The translations under genes were made by a program, and so were the position numbers. A DNA stretch of 64,000 bases, taken from NCBI GenBank assembly GCA_014237395.1, contig JABZFP010000014.1:264673-328672 (forward strand). Direction: 5' to 3'. Each line of letters begins with the position of its first letter. Positions within the stretch are counted from its first letter, which is position 1. Below the pieces are notes generated by a model that was given only the letters and a program-made list of their open reading frames with translations, was not told where the DNA came from and searched no databases. Of this stretch, positions 8,994-19,600 are shown in pieces. The DNA is from Desulfobacteraceae bacterium (GTDB lineage Bacteria > Desulfobacterota > Desulfobacteria > Desulfobacterales > UBA5852).

Positions 8994-11423
8994 ATGTCTT
9001 CTATCGTCCTTACATGCAGGAATGAACGAAGGGCTGTGCTGCTCTTCAGCGGATGGCTCCTTCTCGCCATCCTGCTCCTCGGGAGTGTTCCGGCTGCGGG
9101 CAAGATCCGCACCTGCGGGCCGATTTATCTTAGGGACGCTGACGGGCAGATCATCAACCCCATGACCGGCGAGAACGCCGGCCAGCCCTTCAGCACCCGG
9201 CAGACCTGCGGTGCCTGCCACGACTACGAGCGTATTACATCCGGGTATCACTTCCAACAGGGATGGGACCGGGTGCGGGACGATTTTAAACGTGACATGC
9301 CCTGGGTCCTGTCCGACGGCATGATGGGGAAGCAGTGACCGCCCTCCTTTCGCCAGTTGGCGAAAAAGACCAACGAATTCCCTGAAGAGATCGATCTTAC
9401 CGTTTTTGACTGGGTGACCGCCGGCAGCAATCCGCAGAAGGAAAAGCCGGGCTGCGGGGGGTGCCATCCGGGCGGCGGCGGTATGGAGCGCGATCGTGAC
9501 GGGTTGCGCTACGACCGGCGCCTGGCGGAGCAGCCGGAATTGGCGCAATCCCTGGACGGCGATTATCGCCGCAGCCAGTGGACGCGTACCGGCGTCATCG
9601 AGGCGGATTGCTTCATCTGTCACCTGCCGGGCTACTATTTCAACGAACGCATCCGCCAGTTGGATCGGTTGAACTTCAAGTGGGCCATTGTGGCGGCCAC
9701 GGGCATCGGGCGGGTGACCGGATCCGTCCGGGCGGACGAAACGCCGGAGATTATCTACAACCGGCGCTATTTCGACGACGACGGGCGGATCGTACTGGAT
9801 CTGATGTCACCGCCGTCATCGGAAAACTGCGTGTCGTGCCATGGGATTGCCGATCTCATCAAACGAGGGTTTTCATGGAACGAGCGCCTGAACCACGATG
9901 TTCATAACCTTCACGGGCTCGAATGCGTCCAGTGCCATCCCGGCAATCCGGAGCATAATTTTGCCAAGGGTGATGAAAACATGTCGACGGTGCGTGACGA
10001 CCTTGACGACACGATGCTCACCTGCCGTCAATGCCACATGCAGGGGTTCATGGGGGCACCCCGGCCGGATCATACCGGTATCCGCCCCAATCACCTGGAC
10101 AAGCTGGGATGCGAGGTGTGCCACATCCCGGCCGTGTTTCGCACCGCCGCCCAAGGCCTGTGCGTATCCACGGGCAAGGTCCGGAACTATCCCCGCGCCG
10201 GTGCGACCCGCATCGGCGACCGGGTCCGCTGGCAGCCGGACTACCGTCGTGATCACAGCGGGGTGTTGAAGCCGGTCAATTATTTCCAGGCCAATCTCTA
10301 CACGAACCAGGACAAAGACGGCCTCTACCATCCGCTTTTTGCGCGAGAGATACAGGCGGCTTTCAAGGTCATGGGAAAACCGGGAGCGGAACCCTTATCC
10401 GACCAGCCGATGATAAGAGCGCCGGACGACATCCGTCGCATGCTGGCGGCGTTGACGGACACCCTCAAGGGCAACCGCCGCTTCGACGACGTCCGTCCGC
10501 GCTATCATTTCCAGGGTAAAATTTATTTTCTGGATCACGCCGGAAAGCTGAAGGAAACCGCCGACGATACCTGGGTAACGCATGAGGAGGGGTTCAATAT
10601 CAGCCACAATGTGGCTCCGACACGAATGGCGCTGGGCGCCAATGGCTGCGGCGACTGCCATCAGCGCAGCACCCACGTTTTCGAGAGCTGGATCGCCCAG
10701 GAAATCCAGTCGCTGGGCTCGGAGGCCGCCATCAGTCTCAGTGGTTTGAGCTGGCGCGGGCGGCCCCTGGCCGACTATCTCAAAGAGCTGCATGCTCACA
10801 ATTCTTTGAAATACTACCTTGTCCCCGGTTTGTTCGTGCTCGTATTTTTTATGGTCGTGCACCGGCATGCCTGTGACCGCACCCAGTCTTGGGTCGTTCC
10901 AGGGATCTGGCCGGTCAATCTCGGGGTTGTCAAATCACTGCTGATCGCGATTCGTTGGTCCTGCCTTTTTTTCCTGGCTTTTTCCGGCCTGGTCTTCTTT
11001 TACAACAACATGTCCCTCTTGTTTATTTTTTTCAGCGACATGGAGAAGGCCAGCCTGTTTCACGTGGCGGCTGGCATCGTTTTCATGGTAGCCGTCGGCG
11101 GTGTAGGTGTCATTGACTGGCTTGACCCTGTCCGAAAAGACGCAGCCCGCAGTGCCGACGGTCTGTTATCACCAGCGGTGCCGGAAACGCGCCATGTGGC
11201 CGAACCGTCCCGTGGCATTCGGTGGCGAGGCCACACCATCTCATTGGAAACACTCATGATTGGATTGCTGGCCCTAACGGGCGGCATCATGGTATTTCGG
11301 GGTCATCTGGGTCTCGAAATAAAATATCTTGTCTCGGCCTGTCACGCATTGACGGCCATCCTCTTCGTGGCCGGCACGCTTGCCAAAGCCTACCATGCCT
11401 TGACCCGGCGCGGCAGCCATTGA
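8994..11423 (+). CDS. Membrane-anchored octaheme cytochrome c with in-frame UGA (candidate selenoprotein)
   Basis: Read through one TGA at 9336-9338, the frame encodes 809 residues. Residues 1-36 are a signal peptide. The first part has CGACH (from C72). After the TGA come CGGCH, CFICH, CVSCH, CVQCH, CRQCH, CEVCH and CGDCH, giving eight c-type hemes. The last 200 residues contain four or five membrane helices with histidines (HRHAC, FHVAAG, CHALTA), resembling a cytochrome b561/FdhI-type anchor that exchanges electrons with quinone. Upstream and downstream parts are in the same frame, and a SECIS-like hairpin starts nine bases after the TGA, so selenocysteine at position 115 (GMMGKQ-U-PPSFRQ) is the favoured reading. 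The alternative is a nonsense mutation splitting the gene into 8994-9338 and a remnant from 9357. Confidence 0.82.
9336..9365 (+). promoter_or_regulatory. In-frame UGA followed by a bacterial SECIS-like hairpin
   Basis: TGA (9336-9338) is followed after nine bases by TTTCGCC (9348-9354), loop AGTT (9355-9358) and GGCGAAA (9359-9365), a perfect 7-bp stem. The apical loop begins 16 nt after the UGA and has G at its second position. Both match the published description of bacterial SECIS elements (loop 16-37 nt from UGA, G in the first two loop bases). I have not computed its folding energy. Confidence 0.65.
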
Positions 11424-12196
11424 TGCCGACGCCATTTCCCGGCATCTGATCACCTTGTTTTCCCACATACCAGTGACCCTTTTCTGACGTATAGCCAGAC
11501 CGGACGGTTTTGCTCCCTCCCGAACATCCTCCCCTGTTTTTCAACGTCGGTATTACGTCCGTTCGAAACGAACGGAGTGCATCTCATATTCTGAATCACA
11601 ATCAGTATGAAAAAGAATTCTCAATTCTGCGACTATGGAAAAGTTTTGACTCATCGTTGGGTCAAGCAAATCGGTCATGTTGACACAATTCCCCGTTGCA
11701 ACATAACTGCATGTAAACATATGTAATTTATAGAATGAAGGACGTTCATAAAACGCCATGACATTCGCCGATCGCCCATGTGCGAAAGGGCCATCAATTT
11801 GCCCTTTGGGCGATCGGTTCCGGGGGCCTGGTTACAATATGTGGGGTATCCACAAGGGAAACACGCGATATGTCGTGTAAGCCTATGACAAACTGGGCCG
11901 ATTTGTGAAAATAATTTCTCATTTTTTATTAGAATATGGAGGCCGATAATATATAAGATACTGATATTTAATGAAAAATTATTTATTTGTTATCGTGCAC
12001 GAATTTTGCTTGTCAAGGTTGCACACGTCTCTCGGGCGATTCAGAGCCCGACACCACCGCAGCATAAAAGGCTCCCCTGACGGCATAGGCGAGCCTGGCA
12101 TATAGTGTTTCCCATAATCGTTTTCTACAGACTTATAGCGATGACTTCTGCCCTTCGTGCGGGCGCACTCCCGTGCGAACAACCTTGGAGATCATC
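11424..12196. other. Intergenic region with hairpins, no gene recognised
   Basis: Two inverted repeats stand out. TCCGTTCG/CGAACGGA at 11558-11576 lies 135 bp after the octaheme gene. A nested hairpin at 11768-11817 has outer arms CCGATCGCCC and GGGCGATCGG and inner arms AAAGGGC and GCCCTTT. Neither has a T-run. A weaker GGCTC/GAGCC hairpin lies near 12068-12095. No promoter for the kinase gene could be assigned. Confidence 0.5.
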
Positions 12197-14287
12197 ATGG
12201 CTGCTGCTGAAAATGGTTCGCATCCGCGGTGGTGGACGAACAATCTGCTGTTTGTCGGGGTCACGCTCGGTTTCGTATACTGGTGGCTTGAATCCGCATT
12301 GCATGTCTACATCTTTCGAGAAGGCACGCTATCACAACAGCTATTTTCCCCGGATGCTCACGAAGTGTGGATGCGGCTGATCGTGGAAGGCCTTCTGGTC
12401 GGTTTCAGCGTCTATGGCCAGACGATTATCAATGCGCGCAAGCGCATCGAACGTATCCTGATCCAACGCGAGAAAGAGGCCACCGATATTCTGGAAAACA
12501 ATCCTGCTGCGATCATGCTTATCGATACCCAAACCCGTCGGATTAGCTGGGTGAACTCCAATGCCGTACAGCTGACGGGAAGCTCCAAACAGGATTTGGT
12601 CGGCCGCGTCTGTCACGACCACCTCTGCCCGGCCGACTGCGGCAACTGCCCGGTGTTGGACTGGGGCCAGTCGCTGGACCGTTCCGAGCGCACCCTGATT
12701 GCCTCGGACGGCACCGAGGTACCCATTCTAAAAAGCGTCACGCGCGTGAATTACCAGGATCGGGACCATCTTCTCGAAGCCTTTTTTGACATTACCAAGC
12801 AGAAGGAGATGCAGCGCGCCATCAAGTCGGCCCATGCCGAGCTTGAACAGATTTTCCAAACGGCGTCGGTGGGCATGCGGCTGATCGACCGTGATTTCAA
12901 TATTCTCAAAGTCAACGAGACGTTCGCCCGGCTCTCCAATTTCCCGGCGCATAAAGCGGTCGGCGAAAAGTGTTTCGATGTTTTCTCGGGTTCCAAATGC
13001 CATTCTCCGGACTGCCCCTTGAAACGGATTCTCCAGGGCGAGGAGCCTGCCGAGTACGAAGTCGACAAGGAACGGTCAGACGGGACGCGCATCCCCTGCA
13101 TTTTGAGGTCCACCCCGTTTGCCGGGCCGGACGGTGAAATCATCGGCATCGTGGAATCCTTTCAGGACATTACCGATTTGAAAGCTACCCAGGTCGAACT
13201 CCGCTCCGAGAGAGACAAACTTCACCGCATTTTGTTCCAGCAACTGGAAGGGGTCTGCATCGTCAATGACAGTTGTGACCTTGAATACCGGAACGAGGTC
13301 TTTAAATCGATGTTTACGGATACCAGCGGCCAAAAGTGCTACGAAGTCTACCGCCAGCGGGAAACGCCGTGCACGACCTGCCACATGAAAATTTCCATTG
13401 AATCCGGAACCATTCAGAGATGCGAATTCGATGCCCCCGACGGAAGAACATACGAGCACACTTACACCCCCTTTGTGGATATCGATTTCGGCAGAAAAAG
13501 CGTGGTTTCCCTGCGGGATATCACCGAGCGCAAAGCCTCTACCTTGGCGGCTATGCGATCCGACCGCTTGGCGGCCCTGGGTGAGCTGGCGGCCGGTGTG
13601 GCGCACGAAATCAACAACCCGGTGAACGGGATCATCAATTATGGCCAGATTTTGGCCAACAAGCACCGGGAAGCGGGGACCATCGGCGATATAAGTGACC
13701 GCATCGTGAGGGAAGGCGACCGTATCGCACGTATTGTGGAGAGCCTGTTATCCTTTGCCCGCCAGGATGAGGAGGAGCGCGCGGTGGTTGCGTTGGAGGA
13801 TGTCCTGTCGGATTCACTGACGCTGACGTCGGCTCAGCTGCGCAAGGACGGTATCCGGATCGAGGTGGACATCCCCGGTGATTTGCCCCGGATCGAAGTT
13901 CACACCCAGAAGATCCAGCAGGTTTTCGTCAATCTTATCAGCAACGCCCGATACGCCCTCAATAAAAAGCAGTATGGCGCCGGTGAAGCCAAGCTGCTGC
14001 GGATTACAGCCGAAACCATTGCCGGCGAGGGCGGGGCGCTCGTTCGTATCGTGTTCTATGACAGCGGCATCGGTGTGCCGACCGGCATTATCGATAAAAT
14101 CATGAATCCGTTCTTTTCCACGAAACCCAAAGGAATGGGCACCGGATTAGGGCTTAGCATCAGCCACGGTATCATTAACGATCATTGTGGGGTTCTGGCA
14201 ATTGAGAGCAAGGCGCATGAATACGCGCGTGTTACGATCGATTTGCCGGCGATCATACCCGCAGAGGAGGGCAGGTTAGCATCATGA
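12197..14287 (+). CDS. PAS-domain sensor histidine kinase
   Basis: 696 residues. ATG at 12197 is preceded by GGAG with good spacing; an upstream GTG at 12173 is less likely. Two membrane helices (about 15-40 and 60-80) precede three PAS-like segments. Each segment carries clustered cysteines (HLCPADCGNCP, KCHSPDCPL, KCYEV...TPCTTCH), which suggests sensing of redox state or a metal/heme, although CTTCH lies in a cytoplasmic segment and need not bind heme. The transmitter has the H-box LGELAAGVAHEINNPVNGI, an N-box (VFVNLISNARYALN) and glycine boxes (GIGVP, GMGTGLGL). It overlaps the next gene by four bases (ATGA), so the two form a two-component pair. Confidence 0.93.
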   Translation: MAAAENGSHPRWWTNNLLFVGVTLGFVYWWLESALHVYIFREGTLSQQLFSPDAHEVWMRLIVEGLLVGFSVYGQTIINARKRIERILIQREKEATDILENNPAAIMLIDTQTRRISWVNSNAVQLTGSSKQDLVGRVCHDHLCPADCGNCPVLDWGQSLDRSERTLIASDGTEVPILKSVTRVNYQDRDHLLEAFFDITKQKEMQRAIKSAHAELEQIFQTASVGMRLIDRDFNILKVNETFARLSNFPAHKAVGEKCFDVFSGSKCHSPDCPLKRILQGEEPAEYEVDKERSDGTRIPCILRSTPFAGPDGEIIGIVESFQDITDLKATQVELRSERDKLHRILFQQLEGVCIVNDSCDLEYRNEVFKSMFTDTSGQKCYEVYRQRETPCTTCHMKISIESGTIQRCEFDAPDGRTYEHTYTPFVDIDFGRKSVVSLRDITERKASTLAAMRSDRLAALGELAAGVAHEINNPVNGIINYGQILANKHREAGTIGDISDRIVREGDRIARIVESLLSFARQDEEERAVVALEDVLSDSLTLTSAQLRKDGIRIEVDIPGDLPRIEVHTQKIQQVFVNLISNARYALNKKQYGAGEAKLLRITAETIAGEGGALVRIVFYDSGIGVPTGIIDKIMNPFFSTKPKGMGTGLGLSISHGIINDHCGVLAIESKAHEYARVTIDLPAIIPAEEGRLAS

Positions 14288-15984
14288 ACGAAAAGATACT
14301 GGTGGTGGATGACGAGGAGAGTATCCGTTATACGTTCCAGATTTTTCTGGAGGATGAAGGCTTTCACGTTACCACCGCAGACAGTTACGATGCGGCCCTG
14401 ACACACGTCAAGGCAACGGACTTCGATTTGATTTTTCTGGACATCATTCTGGACGGGCAATCCGGGATCGATCTGCTGCGCTCGATTCGAAAATACCGGC
14501 CCGGTGTCCAGGTTGTCATGATTACAGGCGCACCGAGTGTGGAAACGGCCTCGGAAGCCCTGCGCCTGGGAGCCCTGGACTATATCGTCAAACCCGTGCG
14601 GCAGGACAATCTGATGCGGGCGACCACCATGGCCATCCGCCACAAGCAGATGGTGGATGAAAGGGAGAGTTGCCGCCGCAACATGGAAGCGATTTTTCGC
14701 AGCATCAAGGACGGCATTGTCACCGTGACGGAAAACATGACGGTGATGGAGATCAATGAGGCGGCGGCCGGGATTTGCGGCATTTCACAACGCAGCGTTT
14801 CGGATAAACCGATAGCGGCGGTACTCGGGGATTGTGGCGGCGATTGCCTGAAGGCCTTGCACCAGACACTCAAAACCCAGAAATCAGCGCATTTGCACCA
14901 TATTGAGTGCCGTGCACGCCGCCGACCCGGACAGGTGATCAGTGTCTGCGTTTCGCCCCTGTTGAATCGACAGAATAAGTTTGCCGGCGGTGTGATGGTG
15001 CTGCGGGATGAAACGCGCCTGCTCAACCTGGAAAGAAATTTGAAAGAGCGGCAGTTTTACGATCGCCTGATCGGCAATTCTCCTGGAATGCAGAAAGTGA
15101 AATCTCTGATCAAGGATCTGGCAAGTGTTCCGACCACCGTGCTGCTGACCGGTGAGAGCGGTACCGGCAAGGAGCTGGTGGTGGATTCGCTGCATTTCCA
15201 GGGTGACCGGAGTGACAAGGCCCTGATCAAGGTCAACTGTTCGGCACTTTCGGACAACCTCCTGGAGAGCGAACTTTTCGGTCATGTCAGGGGGGCGTTC
15301 ACCGGTGCGATCAAGGACCACGTGGGGCGTTTTCAGAAAGCGGACGGCGGCACGATTTTCCTCGATGAAATCGGTGACATTTCACCAAAAATGCAGCTGC
15401 GCTTGCTTCGCGTGATTGAAAATATGGAGTTCCAGCGGGTGGGCGGCAACACGTCCATAAAGGTCGACGTGCGCATTGTGGCCGCTACGAACCAGGACCT
15501 GCGGCTCAAGGTGGCCCGCGGACAATTCCGGGAAGATTTGTACTACCGGCTCCGTGTGATGGAGGTCAAGCTGCCGCCCCTGCGGGAGCGCCGGGAGGAT
15601 ATCCCCTTGCTGGTGAGTCATTTTATTCAGAAATTCAACCGCAAACTCACCAAGCAGATCAAAACCATTTCCGAAGAGGCTTTGCGCGGGCTGACCTGCC
15701 ACGACTGGCCCGGAAACGTTCGCGAGTTGGAAAATGTTATCGAACGCGCGTTCGTGCTGTGTCACCAATCGACGATCACCCTGGAGCATTTGTCCGACGA
15801 ACTGACGTCCAAATCCCGTTCACCGATCAGTGGCGCCTTTCCCATTCAGGAGGACGAAGAAGTCTCTTCGATCCTGTCGGCGCTTGATAAAACCGCCGGC
15901 AACAAAAGCCGGGCCGCCCGTCTGCTGGGGTTGAGCCGTAAAACCATCTATCGCAAGATTGAAAAGTATAATCTACAGGTTTGA
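14284..15984 (+). CDS. NtrC-family sigma-54-dependent response regulator
   Basis: 566 residues. Residues 1-120 are a receiver domain with the phospho-acceptor Asp in LIFLDIILDG and Lys in YIVKPVR. About 130-250 is a PAS domain (MEAIFRSIKDGIVTV...). About 260-495 is the AAA+ sigma-54 activator module with Walker A GESGTGKE, the GAFTGA loop that contacts sigma-54, and Walker B GGTIFLDEIGD. The C-terminus is a Fis-type helix-turn-helix (NKSRAARLLGLSRKTIYRKI). It is translationally coupled to the kinase. It lies between two of the predicted sigma-54 targets that carry matching upstream palindromes, so it is the natural candidate to bind them; that link is an inference. Confidence 0.95.
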   Translation: MNEKILVVDDEESIRYTFQIFLEDEGFHVTTADSYDAALTHVKATDFDLIFLDIILDGQSGIDLLRSIRKYRPGVQVVMITGAPSVETASEALRLGALDYIVKPVRQDNLMRATTMAIRHKQMVDERESCRRNMEAIFRSIKDGIVTVTENMTVMEINEAAAGICGISQRSVSDKPIAAVLGDCGGDCLKALHQTLKTQKSAHLHHIECRARRRPGQVISVCVSPLLNRQNKFAGGVMVLRDETRLLNLERNLKERQFYDRLIGNSPGMQKVKSLIKDLASVPTTVLLTGESGTGKELVVDSLHFQGDRSDKALIKVNCSALSDNLLESELFGHVRGAFTGAIKDHVGRFQKADGGTIFLDEIGDISPKMQLRLLRVIENMEFQRVGGNTSIKVDVRIVAATNQDLRLKVARGQFREDLYYRLRVMEVKLPPLRERREDIPLLVSHFIQKFNRKLTKQIKTISEEALRGLTCHDWPGNVRELENVIERAFVLCHQSTITLEHLSDELTSKSRSPISGAFPIQEDEEVSSILSALDKTAGNKSRAARLLGLSRKTIYRKIEKYNLQV

Positions 15985-16202
15985 TGCCATGCAAGCATGG
16001 CTCGAAAAAGCTCGCCGGCTGCGGCAAACCACCCCTCCCCCTATCGCATGACCGATTCCCGGATGGTTTCGGTCATGCCGGCTTGTCCTAAAATCTCTCC
16101 GCGTTTTTTTTCTATACCTCGATGCCGGGGAATCTCGTTCTTGACGAAACGGTCGTTTGTTTTCGATGGTGCACGCCGTGCCTTCGCCAAACCAATTCGG
16201 CG

Positions 16203-16240
16203 TGTGCCATGACACAGAGTCGATGACCCACTAGTGTGAC
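16203..16240 (+). promoter_or_regulatory. Upstream activating palindrome pair, copy 2
   Basis: TGTGCCATGACACA (16203-16216) and GACCCACTAGTGTGAC (16225-16240) have centres 23 bp apart. The first is centred 154.5 bp upstream of the -24 element at 16364, essentially the same geometry as copies 1 and 3. Confidence 0.75.
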
Positions 16241-16363
16241 ATGGCGCGCTCCAAAGAAGGACTGCCGGCTTCCCCTGGTCAAGCCCGTCTGAAAAAAATT
16301 TGTTAACCTCTTGTAATTAAACTGAAAATAAATATCGAAAGAAAACGTCACAGGCGATTGGTT

Positions 16364-16379
16364 TGGCATGGCTTTTGGA
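16364..16379 (+). promoter_or_regulatory. Sigma-54-like promoter for the rubredoxin-bearing giant protein
   Basis: TGGCATG-N4-TTGGA, preceded by T, matches the sigma-54 consensus except at the -12 C. The predicted start near 16390 is just before the GEMM-I aptamer. Confidence 0.6.
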
Positions 16380-16420
16380 ATTGATCCGGGTGGTGGCATA
16401 GCGACCATCAACAGCGGAGA

Positions 16421-16525
16421 AAAGCCAAAGCCAAACCTGTCGTGAGGCAGGGACGGAAAACCACGGGTTTCAGCAGAAACAGCCGGGTTGCCTTGGAAGA
16501 TCAGGTAAACCGGCTGTACGTTTTT
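16421..16525 (+). ncRNA. GEMM-I cyclic-di-GMP-type riboswitch with terminator-like expression platform
   Basis: The aptamer (about 16421-16500) has the conserved order CCAAACC, a GTCGTGAGGC arm, GGGACGGAAAACCACGGG, a hairpin closed by GTTTC/GAAAC, then AGCCGGGTTGCC. By alignment with the Vc2 aptamer the ligand-recognition base equivalent to G20 is G, which favours c-di-GMP; A at this position is typical of cGAMP-sensing variants. AGCCGG (16481-16486) in the aptamer can alternatively pair with CCGGCT (16510-16515), followed by TTTTT (16521-16525). Ligand binding would then block a terminator, making this an ON switch. The ON assignment is an inference from pairing only. The switch precedes the gene at 16632. 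Confidence 0.9.
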
Positions 16526-16631
16526 GTGATGGCATCAACTTTCGAAGAGACAGTTTATAAGCTTTTCCACGGATTCGGTCGGTCGCCGGCGTAAGCCCAA
16601 GCCAACCGGAGAGGAGAAAGGAGAGAAAACA

Positions 16632-19600
16632 ATGAAAGGCAAGCGTTGGGTTTGGTTAATCGGGCTGGTGGTCGCCATATCCCTGGCGGCGCCACAGGTT
16701 TATGCCGCATGGGAGGATATTACCCCGGACGTTGGCATAACAGCTGCTGCGCCGGTCACCAACACAGATGGCAGCGGTGAACTGGTGACGACCGTCCAGG
16801 TGACGGTTAAAAACCTCCGTGACGATTATATCGAAGGCGCTTTTCGTCTGATGGTCCTTCCTGCCGATGGCATGGGTGCCTTGTGCTACTATGACGGCAT
16901 CAAGGGTGAAATCGGTCAGGAGCCGACGCCCTATTTCGATCTTGTGACGGGTGATGAAGGCCTCTGGGATCAGGAAGAAGAAGTGGTCGTTACCGTGGCG
17001 TTTTATGGAAGCGACCCCGAATATGACCTGACGGTCGAAGGGAACGACGCCTCCGTGACCCAGACAATCTTCCGGAAGAAGATCTCCAAGACGCCCGAGT
17101 TCTACAGCGGCGAAGCCAAGATGTCGGTGGTGCCGATCTATGCCCCCATGAAGAGTTCGAAAGGGTATTACTATACCATCAATGATCTGGGTGAAGCCGA
17201 GCTGACGGACAGCCTGGAGCCCCTGGCGGATGCCCCGGAAGTCAAACCGATCGTGGTGACTTATCTCCAGGAGGAGGAGCGGGCGCCTTTCAACAGCGTG
17301 CCGGACTACGATCCCAACGAGGACGGCATTGCAGAGGAGGGCGACCGCTACGCCCGCGAAGTCTATGCAGCGGTTTCCTTTGACGACGGGGCCACCTGGA
17401 AACGGCGCAACGTTTCCCGCTCGGCCCGTAAATCTTCCTACATTTTGCCTAACGGCGTGGATTACCCCGGGGATTCCGAATCCCAGGATTTGAAGGTGGT
17501 GGGGCCCTACATGCTCGTCACCTGGATGGACACCCTCTGCCGCAGTGGCAACCCCTGGGACATCGCCAAGGAAGACGATCATTACCAGGTGACCGGCTCC
17601 CAGGCACATGTGGATTATAATGACGCTCATGGGGACAACGAACCCCGGCCCGACTTGGGGATTCGGCCCTTTCACTGCCTGTGGTCCGCCCGGGGCTATC
17701 TCGACCCCGAGAGCAACGAGGTGGTCTGGATGAAGGCCGAGCAGCTCTCGGTGGGACGTCGGGATGCCTACCAGAATTTCACGGCCGGGATCGAGCCCGT
17801 TTTCGCGCAGCCACCCCGCGGTCGGAATAACAACGGCGTTCATGAACCTTTGCCCGGGACAGGCGGTTTCGGCCTTTCCTGGCAGGAAGACCCCAAAGGC
17901 CTGAAGGCCGGCAATTCTCGAGGGCCTGGATCTGGCCTGTCCGGGGCCTGCGTCAATCACAAGACCGACATCTGGTACAGTGCCATCAACTGGGCCGATT
18001 TCAAGATCATCGACGAAGATTTCGAGCCCCAGGCCGGCACCGGTGACGCCGAACCCATCGGCGACGACGGTGGCTACACCGAGTTCGACTGCGGCACCTG
18101 TGCCTATGTCTACGATCCGATCGTGGGGGACCCGGATGCCGGCATCCCGGCCGAGACCAAATTCATCGATCTGCCGGACGACTGGACCTGCCCGCGCTGC
18201 GGTGGCGCCAAGGCTGACTTTGAAAAAGACAGCATGCCCCATGCCCTGGTGGCGTTTGCCCCGCCGGTGCGGATTACCGACAATGCCGTCTGCCAGGACC
18301 GCATCCCCGAAGACGTTTGGGGCCACCTGCACCTGATGGACGCCACCGAAGAGCCCGTGGCCTCCTGCGACTACACCTACGACGGGGGCACGCCTCAGCA
18401 GCCGCTTCTGTGGGAAGAGCTGCCCGATGATTGGACCTGTCCCAAGTGCGGCAGCGGCAAGGAAACGTTTGAGTACACCGTTATAAAAATCAAGCACATG
18501 GGGCCGGCCTACTGCAGCTGGTTCAAGGACAACCCCAGGGTCGACCGGGATGACGAATACGTTCACCCCACCGACCCGGCCTATCTGGATGCGCGCTACT
18601 GTCTGGATGGCGAGTGGTTGGCCGCGGACGATCCCGACGAGGTGCTGGGTGATAAGGATACGGATTTCGACATCGCCTATGACGAAGACGGCAAATATCT
18701 CGGTGCCGAGATCAACGGAAGGCTCGCGGTTTGGACCGGCCAGCCTCTGGACGGCAACACCGGTGCTTCCCGGGCCAATCTGGAACTGGTGAACTGGGAC
18801 GGGAAGACCAGCGCCGTGATGGCCTATGAAGAAACCAAGGGCGGCGAGGGCAGCGACAAGGAAGCCATGGCGCCCGAGCAGAAGGCCGGCATCCCGGTGA
18901 TGGTGACGTCGGGTGGCGAGGTCATTCCAAGCATGGATGCCTATCGCGCCCTCGATAGCAGTGCCATTTCGGTTGTGCAGGGGCCCTACACCAACTCCAT
19001 GTGCATTTCCTGCCATTATGAGCATACCGTGCCTGTGGATCGGGTCATACCGGCGCCTAACGAAGGGGCCTGCCTGGCCAATAAAGCAAAATGGAAACCT
19101 CAAGAAGTTAGCGCTATCTGGCAATATGCCAACTATCCTTTGGCAGAAGACGAAGTGCCCGCCCCGGGCGACAGCAGCTTCATTACCAGCTGCGTCAAGT
19201 TCGAAGAAGGGATGAAAATTTGTACCAAGGACTCTACGGACACGGACTGCGCCTACAAGGCCCTGCCGGACAAACTGCCGGGCTGGCATGGTCCGACCCA
19301 GGACTGTGCGGGTTGTCATCTGCCCTTTGCTACCAAGGATCTGGACGACGACCTGGTGGCGGATCGTTTTGACAAGTGTCTGGACACGCCTGCCGACGAA
19401 GATGTCGATTTCGTGTCGGATAGTGAAACCTATGGCTGCTCGGCCAACCAGACGCCGGGTGAAACCGTGGCGGAAGAAAAGGAACGGCACGGGAAAAGTG
19501 TTTATTACCACCATTTCCCCTTCGATTTCGGCGGCTTGAGTGCCGAAACGCTTAAGGCGGAAACCGTTCGCACCGGTCATCGGGTCAACCAGATGGGTTG

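Noticed and set aside
13372..13389. CTTCH in the sensor kinase as a heme c site
   Set aside because: It lies in a predicted cytoplasmic PAS segment among other Cys clusters; covalent heme attachment needs export, so a metal or redox role is at least as likely.
16656..19580. Open frame of 974 codons on the minus strand opposite the rubredoxin giant-protein gene
   Set aside because: It is antisense to a clearly conserved protein, has no recognisable domain or ribosome site, and its composition (Gly/Val/Ile/His-rich) is what GC-rich third positions produce on the opposite strand.
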